Notes under the pieces: model-generated
The model's input: the letters and a program-made list of their open reading frames with translations, nothing else
What the model was told of the DNA's origin: nothing
Database searches by the model: none
Assembly (NCBI RefSeq): GCF_021130785.1
Contig: NC_060214.1
Span: 3,933,001-3,997,000 of the forward strand
Direction of reading: 5' to 3'
Origin: Homalodisca vitripennis
Taxonomy: Eukaryota; Arthropoda; Insecta; Hemiptera; Cicadellidae
DNA: 64,000 nt
Position numbers and translations under genes: made by a program
Shown here: positions 12,401-23,000 of the stretch, one piece after another
Layout of the letters: the number at the start of each line of letters is the position of its first letter
Position numbering within the stretch: position 1 is the first letter of the stretch

Positions 12401-15400
12401 AAATAAAACCATTAATAGTCACCAGGTTGTTTCACTAAAATTTACAACAAATTATGTAATTTAATTTATATACACCCTAAAAAAGTGTTTTGCAACAAAT
12501 TTTATAATTGGCTTTTAAACAATCCTTTTTATTCTGTAGATGAATTTTTTGCTGTATCCTATATTAATTTATAATTATATCTAAAACTAACTAAGGATAA
12601 TTGTTTATATTTCATGGATGTGTTTACATATGACTTATATTTTAGTATTTAAACATGTATTTATTTATTGACTTGGCTACTGGCTGTAAAGTGACTTTGT
12701 CGATGAGTGCATAAACTTAATATGACAATAAATATTATTATTATTATTAATAACCTGAGAAGACATTGATCAATTTAATGAGAGAAGGTCTGAAGCCACC
12801 CTGGAGGAAGGTGCTGTAATACCATTCTACTCATTCTCAAGCCCGGATGCAACCTCCACCTTCTCTCATGCTCCGCACGAATCCATTTCGAGACAGCCCT
12901 AGAGGATTCACACCTTGGAACGCCGCAGAATGGTTGAGGGCCTGTCATAATTGTCACTGATCCCCGGTTGGCCAGGGCATCAGCTCTTTTGTTCCCAGGA
13001 ATCCTGTCATTACCAGGAACCCAACAAACGGTCAAATTGTTGATTCTGGCAAGGGATAGCAATCCCAAACCAGTTTGGATTTGATCACGCAAGAGTCCGA
13101 CACCATCAACTGGAGTTTAATATGTATTTAGTGCTTTATTGTAGTAAAACATAATCCATAAACCACGATCTGCGTTGTTGTGTTTCGCAGGCATTCTGCA
13201 GTACAATATCCGGTATCCTGACAACTCATGCCATCATGAAGAGTGTAGGTGTCGGAGACGCGACAGCCACTGCTCTCAGTGCTACGCTCACCTGGGTTTT
13301 GAAGGACGGCATCGGCATGATCGGCAGAATTGTGTTTGCCTGGTGGAAAGGGTAATCTTTTTATTTTGTAACAAAAAAAATTGCATTAACAGTAGATAGA
13401 TAACAGATAATGGATAACTCTTTCCTTTTTAGTTTGTTTGTTGATGATGGAATGTTTGCAAAGGTAACAGTTTTTTCCTTACTGTTCACAATTATAAAAA
13501 AAACCAACATCACTATGTTATGAGATATACAATCTGATGTCTTCCTAGTGCAATCTAGGTCAAAATAAACAAATCATATCATAAACTTGTGACTCATATA
13601 AGTAAAAAATCACAAGAAACAGGTCTTAAGTCAACTTTGTGCACATTATCTTAAAAAAATTCCCCTTAATAAAATAATATTAATTACTATAAAACTGAAT
13701 TTAATGATAAAGGCCACAATACTAGTAGGATGGTAGCAAATCAGGAAGCAGGGGTGGGGTTTTTTATTATTGGTTCATTCTATATTAACTTTTTAAAACC
13801 ATCCTGTGACTGCATTGATGTGTTTCAATTCTCTACACCCAAAGAACTGATGTCTCTAGGAGGTATGTTTAGAATTATGTTGTGTAAAAACTTCCGATCT
13901 GAACTGAGTTGAAATTTTGCGTAATTTGAGTTCAAACAATGGAATAATATGTGAGAATGTCAGCTCTGTATAAATACGTGTTTGGTGCTCTAAAATATTA
14001 ACTTAAGATCAATTTTTTTTATTGTGACATGAAATAATGTGATTTAAGGTCAAATAAATACATTTTTTAAGTTTAATTTGGATTATGTAAGTTTGTTTTG
14101 TTTAAATAAGTACCTAATCCTAATCTGGTTTTTAAAAAGAAATCAGCCTTCATTGTTTTACATCAAATCAACGTGTTCAAAAATCAAATATTGTATGTAA
14201 ATATTAAATAGGCTATAATTGATGATAGCAAACTTTTTCAGACATGCTTTGGATACGGACTCAAAAAAGTGGAGACTATTCGCGGATTTCCTAAACGATG
14301 CGGCGATGTGCCTTGAGCTTCTTCTACTCCCGATATTTTCCAAACATTCCATGCAGATCCTCTGCTTGACCACCAGCATGAAAGGCATTGTGGGAGTGGC
14401 AGGAGGTGCATCACGGGCTTCCATCACCCAGCATCATGTGCGTTCATGTTTCAGGTTATGGTTGAACGTCAAAATATCATGTATGAGATAATTAATGTGA
14501 AGAATTATTGTAATGTCAATTTAACACGATATACTCCTTAGATTATTATCTAAGGTAGCAGACTCCATGCTTTTTTACCCATCCTAAATATCATGTACCG
14601 ACACCATTAATCTCTTATCCACACTAAATATCACTTGCGAACTCCATCCATCTGTTATTCACTATAATATCATATGCCAACACCACCCCTCTCTTACTAA
14701 TACTCTAAATATCAAATTCCATCTCCAATCATGTATTTCCCATGCTAAATATTATATATCCACTTCATTCGTCTCTTTCCCATCCTAAATATGCCATTTC
14801 TAGCCATCTCACTTATCATATGCCTACTCCTTCCATCTCTTCTACATTGTAAATATCATATGCCTACTCCTTTTCCATCTCTTCTACATTGTAAATATCA
14901 TATGCCTACTCCTTCCATCTCTTCTACATTGTAAATATCACATGCCAACTCCATCCCTTTCTTGCCAATTCTAAATATCAAATTCCAACTCCAATCATGT
15001 ATTTCTCATCCTAAATATCACAAGACCAACTCCATCCATCTCTTAACAACCCTAAATGTTAAATTCAAACACCAATCATGTCCGTCTGATGATAATTATC
15101 AAATTACAACTTCAATAATTTCTATCTCATCCTAAATATCTCTATCCCTCTTTATGTACATCCAAAATATTCCATCGTTCTGCCAGCTACGCAACACTGA
15201 GTTTTTCAGCGTCCTGTTCTTGGACTTAAGTTGATAATTCTAAGAAGGGGTTATTAGTGTCAACGAAACCGAAACAATGTAAGTTTAACAAGGATTCCAA
15301 ACTATATAGACACCTATTTGTTTGACTTTATTGATTAATTAATGATTCGATTAAAAAAAAAAACAAATTTTTAATTGATTTTTTACGTTTATATCAAATA

Positions 15401-18400
15401 CTTAACCTTATTCACAGCCATACCAGACAAATTATACAACTCTTATGCACAGATTTACTGAGAAATTTTGTAGGAAAATTTATTAAAAGTCTATTTTTAA
15501 TCAAAAATTGCCTAAAAGCTTATAAATATCTGGTCTCTGTATAGGTAGGTGTATTACGAGTTTCAGCAGATGCTGACTATTAGACCAAGCCATTAGTTTT
15601 TAAAAATCTAGTTGCTTTATTAATTTTAAGTTTATTTTAAATTTAATAATGATGATTCACCTATCAATCTAGATACTTCTATAATGATTTATTATGTATA
15701 TTAATTCACAGATTTAACGTACACAAGAGGTTAAAGAAACTTTGCAAAATTTAAATTTGTATTTTTTAAGTTGAGAACAACAATTACTAAGTATTCTTAG
15801 TTCTTACGACTGGTTTCATGGCTATCAGCTACGTTATCTCGTTCACACCGTGTCAAAATAGTTCCAGTTGAACATCACCTAATTGAGATGTCTTTCCACA
15901 TCAAGTCTGAAGCATCTCAAGATAATAATTGTGTTAGTAATGGTCTGACAAGTTGTGAACCGGTAAACCTAGAAGTCAGTTACAGTAAATATACTTAGTG
16001 TCGGATAATTAAACAAAATATTTGGAAAAGTACTGTAATTAATTGTTTTTTACAAATAAAAATTTAAATATCCAACTTGAGCAATTAAAATTAGAATTAA
16101 AGTAATTTTTAACTCAATCGTTAGATTAACAAATTTAGTGGCAGAAATGAGGGAGTGGTTATAGAAGTATACAAACGGGTCTCACAGGATAAAAAAAAGC
16201 AGTTTTTAAACCATGTAAATCTCAAACAATTGTAATTTGGCAATTGATGATTATAAAAGTTTGCCACATTAGGTGGTTTTGCGTTAGTCCCTTTCATGTT
16301 TTATGTGCTTTTTATCGGTGTTTCCACAAACAGTACAATATTTTGATTTTGGTCATTAATTTAAGCTGGTCGCAAGAAAATTATTCAGTTATTAGTTGTT
16401 TATTATTATTATTATTTAGTTGTTAGTTTAATGTAAAATACAAAATATTTGTTACAACATAAACACAAAGAGCTGACAACTCGGTCTTCAAATGTTTATC
16501 TTTATCTAATAAATTATAAAACTTAGTAATGTATTTATAACTAAATTATTTGTCTTATAGTCCACAACAAATTCAGGTGTTTCTATGCATTCCTAAAACT
16601 TGGACTTTGATTAGTCAAGGAAAAAATGCTAATGCAGCCCTGACTGTGGATTGCTACACATAACGTAGCTATGGTAGGAAGAATTCATTAAATTTGAAGT
16701 TGAGTTTAGCTCCAATTCATTTTCCTTTAATTGCAGCTTCTGGTATCTGATGCTGTCTCAGACTTGACTCCAGGAATCTGGAGTCATGTTCGTCCTAACG
16801 GATGATTCCCGACGCTGCAATAAAACGAAGGTGAACTGGAGCTAAACTCAACATGTAGATTGCTGTTAGGTAGAATTATCACACACTAAAAACCTGTAAC
16901 CTAGGTATCACTAAGTTTTGAAAATTCAATAACGTATTGGAAAAAAAAGAATTAGTTTTCACGCTGTTACATTTTTATTTTTGTCGTCTTCGTGTCATAT
17001 GATTCAATGGTTTAGTTGCAGATTTGTCACCAGATCTGTGTAAACTAAAGACTTGAGTGTGCCAGGCGTTACGGGGCAACAACGGGGACGTCTCGGCCAA
17101 AGATGGCAGCCAGGAGACTTGCGTCAACTTGGTGGCTTCCTCTATCGGGATGGCGATGCTCTCTTACACTGAGGATAAAATGTACGACATTCTCTAGGGG
17201 GAGTATCACCTGTTTCATACTGTCACTATTGCAGCGACTTTAGCATTCCGCTTGATTTATTTGTGTAATTATGATTATTTGTAAGGGCTGCGTGACGGAT
17301 TATATGTTTGTACAGGAATACAGACATAAATTAATAGGAATTTATTGGGGTCAATGAAGGGTTTATCAAAACACCTAAAAATCTATAACCGATTAAAAAA
17401 ATACAACTCTTTTAAGTTTACATTATTATTACATCCAACGAATTAAACGGTTATTCTGAGTTATTTTTTTGTTATTTGAGTTAATAAAATATTCCTGTAT
17501 TAGTCCAACTTTATTACTAATAATAATAGAGATATGTTGTTTCAATAACAAATTTTAACATATTTTATAATTTTATGCTAACCAGTGGCGTATGTAGAAA
17601 ATTATTTTGGGGAGGGATGCTGACTCACTGGGTTATTTAAGAAGTATAAAATAACCTCCAAAAGGTTCTCAAGGATCTTCTCCTGGGAAATTGTTGAGTT
17701 TTAAGATCTCATAAATGTGTTATAGCTTAAAAAAACTACTCGGTGCAATTTTAATATTTGTCTTTCAGAATTTTTAGACACCCTTTATATTCATTCGCCC
17801 ATTAAGTATAGAACGTGCCTGTAGTCATAAATAAATTTATTTGTCAAGTGTATAAATTTTGAATTCATATTATATACAGGGTGTTTAGTAAAGTTAGTCG
17901 GTATTGAGTTATTTTGATGGAATTTAAATGTCCACCATTTTGAAACAGGTAGACGGATTTTATTAATATTTTATTTTCAAAAAGTTCTTTCTACCATAGG
18001 TTAATACAATCCTCAAGTTTCATAACTTTATCTTACTGGTTCAAAAGATATAATTTCTTGATGACAAACACATACAGACAGATTGACAAAAAACTAAAGT
18101 TTTTTGGACACCTTCATATGAACTTTTTTGCTCATTTTTATGTATAGAGCAAAATCCCAAAGTATTGCAACAGTTTTTACCGAACACCCTTTATACAAGT
18201 GTATGTATTATAAATATAAATAGATTAATTTATATAATTTCATTATTTAAATAATAAGTAGATGTTGTTCGAATAGTTTATTAATTTTTTTATTATATTG
18301 GCTCAACATGGTTGACCCGTAACAAGATTCATCCGTTCTCGATTCATCGGGAGTTGGAAACATTAAATTTAAATTTATTTGCAGGATTGGATGTAGATTT

Positions 18401-19972
18401 TCCGGAACTTCGTAACAGGGCTTCTACGCAATAATGTACTTAATTCTAATTAACTCTGAGTAGGTCAAAACTCAGTTTATGAATCTAAACATGAAGGACT
18501 TGTAAATGAAACATAATTGTTGTAGGATGATATGGACCCTGTTCACATCGGTCACGTTACTCCACCTGCTTTCCAACTACATGGCTGTCAAATCTCTCAA
18601 TCTGGTCACGTTCAACGGGGAACGGCTGAACCGTTACATCCGCAGCTATCTCCTCACGGACTTGGCGTACAGTCCTAAAGAGGTCAACCGGTGGGAGTCC
18701 TGTGTCGTCGGGATATCTTACAGAGGTAAACGTCCTTCACTCTTGTTTTTAAATTGGAAATCTAATACGAAAACCTTGTAAATCGTTGAAGATCACCTGA
18801 TCGGGAGCTGGTAACGAAATTGAGTGCCAGAAGGTTCCTTGAAAATGTTTAGATCAGCTCCATTTCACCTTCCGCTTCACTAAGCGGACACTGCACTCAG
18901 TGTTTTAAATCCTGGGATTTGGAGTCAAAGTCCTTTTGAAGAGATCCAAAAAGATTCCGTACTTGGTCCACTACTCTTTGTTTTTTTTTTATGTTGAGTT
19001 TAGCTGATTTGAACTGGGATCAACCCTTCTCACCATAGCTGCGTTATATTTGGATATTATGTAAATGATGTCAATATTCCGTACTAACTATGAATTTCAT
19101 TGATACGCCGAATAAATTTGTTAACTTGGTGAAGTGTAGGAATCTGTAATAGAATATATATATTGAGACAAGATCATTCAGTGAGCTGAAAAAATGAATG
19201 GTACATTAAATCTGTCAAGGTAAAACGTGTAGGACTGATCATTGACATTAAAATTTACTGGACTGATTATGTGATAAGAACTTGTGAAAAGTATCTAAAT
19301 CTATGGAATATGTTTTATGTTTTAACATTACACTACCTTTCAAGGTCAATTTACGTTCATTCTACTTTAACCCTCGAGCTGGCGTGTCTGCTCCTGTATT
19401 GGCACCTTATTTTTAGCCATTTGTAAGAATTACATTAAACTTTTATATACCTCTCAAAATTCTTCAGATATACAACTTATTATATATAATTGTTTTCAGA
19501 ATATTCCAAATATCAATAAAAAATTATATTCGCTAATATTTTCCTATTTTCAAAAAAGATTTCTGTCTTTGAATGCGCTAGATATGAATTTTTTTTGAAT
19601 ACTTTATAACTTTACACTATCTTATCATATATGTATGAAAGATTTATAATAATTCCAAAATATAATAAAAAAGCACAATTGTATCCTTACCCAAAATATA
19701 TATATAGTTTTAGTGGCTTTACTTAAAAAGTTTTAAATTTTTTTAGCACTTTTTGAACTTTAGTGCAAAATCCACTAAGAATGCATTTTCAGCCATTTGT
19801 TCAACACTGGAAATTCACTGTATATATGACTTATTATATACCATTGTTTTTCAGAATATTCCAAATAATAATAATGAATTATCTATCTTCATTAACATTT
19901 TCTTTCATTCAAAAAATTACTATTCTTGATAAGAATGTTTTTGATTTTGCACTATATCATCATGAATGTGTG

Positions 19973-20028
<56 letters not shown>

Positions 20029-23000
20029 GTTTTACCTCTTTTACTTAAAAAATGTTTACTTTTTTTAGCAATTTTTGAACTTAGTGCAAAATGACTCATT
20101 ATGCATCACTATTTTCAGGAAAACTAAAGGAATATATAACAAATAATAAGCGATTTCCGAAACGTCTTCTTACTGCCTTATATACGGCAGTTGTCAGTTA
20201 GAAGGTTAACAAACTGTAATTTGTTATAAATGACGAGTTTTGACTTTAGATAAAACTTGACAGTTGAAAACTCTTACTGACTGATACGAGAAAACTACAC
20301 GTTTAGTAACCCTTCTGTTGCAGACAAAGACCTGTGTGGGTTCAAGGTCAGGCTGGGCTACTCTCTGCGGCAGCTGGTGGAGTCGGGGAAGATCGGCAGC
20401 GAGGAACTGGTCGTGATGGCCGACATGTTCAGGAACCGAACTTACCTGCTGTTACCACACGTCAAGTCTCGCACGATCTTTGTCATGTTCAATCCTGCCG
20501 CAAGTACGCAGGACTTCATACAGGCGTACTTCCACAGTGTGCTGCTTGCCATTGCGATCTGCCACATAGATAATATCACCCTGGTAAGGGTTTTTCCCTA
20601 AGTAAATTTGATCAACGTAATGCAACACAGTATTTTAGCTTTTAATAATGTGTTCAATTTAAAAAAAATTGACAATCTTTACTAGATTAGCATATGTTGA
20701 AAATTTTAACTTTCTACCTTTAATGGTTGTTTATAAAGGCATTTTAATGTTAAAAATCACAAACAGACAAAAAATTATGCATTTTAGGACATACATTTTT
20801 GGAAACTTGTTGGTTTGTTTTGACCCCAGAAACAACCTTTTGAAGTTTGTCGGTGTATTTCAGTTACAACCTTTATATATATACTTCTTTTATCGATCAT
20901 AAATTTAAACGCATCCCTTTTGGTGTAGGCCATCAGGACGTCTATATAAGGAGATTTCTGTAAAACTGTACTAGTATTATAAGCAAAAGTTACAATGCTA
21001 TTGCAGAATTTAGTACTGCTTTTGTACTGTTCACAAACTATTCATTTTATGTTTTTTTTATTAAAAATGGACAGAACCCTAAATTATCAGCACAGCATTT
21101 TTATTTTTGTTCATTTTGTATTAATTTTTATGTGTTATAAGCAGAACACAAAAAATATTACAAGCATAAGAGCTGTCTGTAGTCAAACGACCTTGAGTCT
21201 TTTTCCCGTAAGAATAATGTTAAACCCTACGCACTTCTATGCCCTTATTTTTTATCACAGCGTTATGGGAAATTTCTCATTTTATAAATATAGTTAATAA
21301 GCATCCAAGCAGTTAAAAATTGTTTTTTTGAGCAATTAAGTACAAAAGAAGTTTACGATTTTTTTCTGAGTAACCTATAAAAATATTAAACAAAACTAAA
21401 AATCGTTTCGATGCATATTAATGAATCTTTAAAATGAGAATTCTTCCATAATCCTACATCTAAAAATTAAGTTGTAAAAGTTACCGAGGTTTAACACTGT
21501 TCTTATGGACTACAGACAAGATGGCCACCAGTACAGCCAATTAATTAATTAACTGCAGACATAAAATGGAGTTGGTCTGCAATGGTTATTTGAGTGCTAC
21601 TCTCCTTCCAAGTAATCATTAATAAACTCGTTATCCTATTCTTTATCATTACTAATGATGATATCAATTCCTTACCTCAATTCCTTTTTTGAAACAGGCA
21701 TTCTAATTCTGAAAGTACTACCAAGTACAGTTGGAGGAATTTAGCTGTGCTCGTAGGGCCCAAATACTACCCTTTCAACAAATAAACGCTATCTGTGTGG
21801 CGTGTTGCGTTTACGTGCTTGCTGCTGAGATGAAGGCGCAACAATCTCTTTAACGACTTTAAACTCACGATTTTCGATTTGCAGATTAGTATTGACGAAT
21901 ACGTTATTTTTCAAAAACATGTTAAACAACACTATAACAACTGAAAATAATAATAATAATATTCTTTATTGTGTGAAACAATTACAATATTGCATACATG
22001 TGACAACGTAACTATATAAAGTACATAAGTACATCAGACAAATGATGTTGGTCAAGGTAAATACATACAAATGCAATACAAAACAAGGATAAGTCCTATT
22101 ATTGCTATTACTTGGTATTCTCTTATTATTTAATTCCACTACCATCAGCACTGTCACAAAAAAGACTGATTGTAGCGAGTGTGATAAGTTATTTGGGCCA
22201 GTACGATTCCTGAAAGGAGGGTTTTACCCATGATTCACAGGGAATGTTTTCGGGACGCAGCGTATAATGCTACCCCTCACCCTCCTGCCTATCACCACAC
22301 ACTCAAGGTCACGCATGCAGCTAAAGTCCTCGAACTGTATTGAAGGAATAATGGGATTTTTCAAATCAATGTTCTAAAAAATGTTTTCAGACATCATAAG
22401 GAACTGGTAAAAGTTCATACAAAAGTTATATACATTTGTTTTCCAGATCTAAAACTTTTCCGAAAATTTTAGAGGTATTTTTTGGTTTACTTTATACTTT
22501 TTTGCTTGTGGTTTTCAAACGATTAAACCTTGTTGTCACTGTTGTTTTTTCTAGAACATTTTGACGCATTTACACCAAAGCACTGTTCTGAAAAGGATAG
22601 AACGAGGTTGGGCTAGAACAATCTCCTCCTCACCAGACAAAGGTAAACAGCCTCTGGAAGCTGTCACAATCGTTGAAGACATCATCGATAAAGAGTTTTC
22701 TCAAATTCTTCGATGGCTTGAAAACCCAAGGTAAATAAATATTAAGTTCGTAGAAGTTTTCCTAGGTATTATTGGCACTGTCTAAGTGAAACTTTGTCAC
22801 CACAGCTTGATTAATGCATCCTTAGCTTAAGTGACTGTTTACGGCCTAGGAGGAATTTTAAAGAAAGAAAATTGTCAGCTGTAGTAACTTTGTTGTGGGG
22901 TAAAATGTGTAAAAATATAAATCAATATTTCCTCCTGATCATATTTTTGTAAAAAGTAAAAACCTTTATATATGTTACCATTTATTCCATTAATTAGGTA

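Noticed and set aside
19763..20029. 88-codon frame ending in a run of Ile-Tyr
   Set aside because: The end is a translated (AT)n microsatellite inside a MITE; not a gene.
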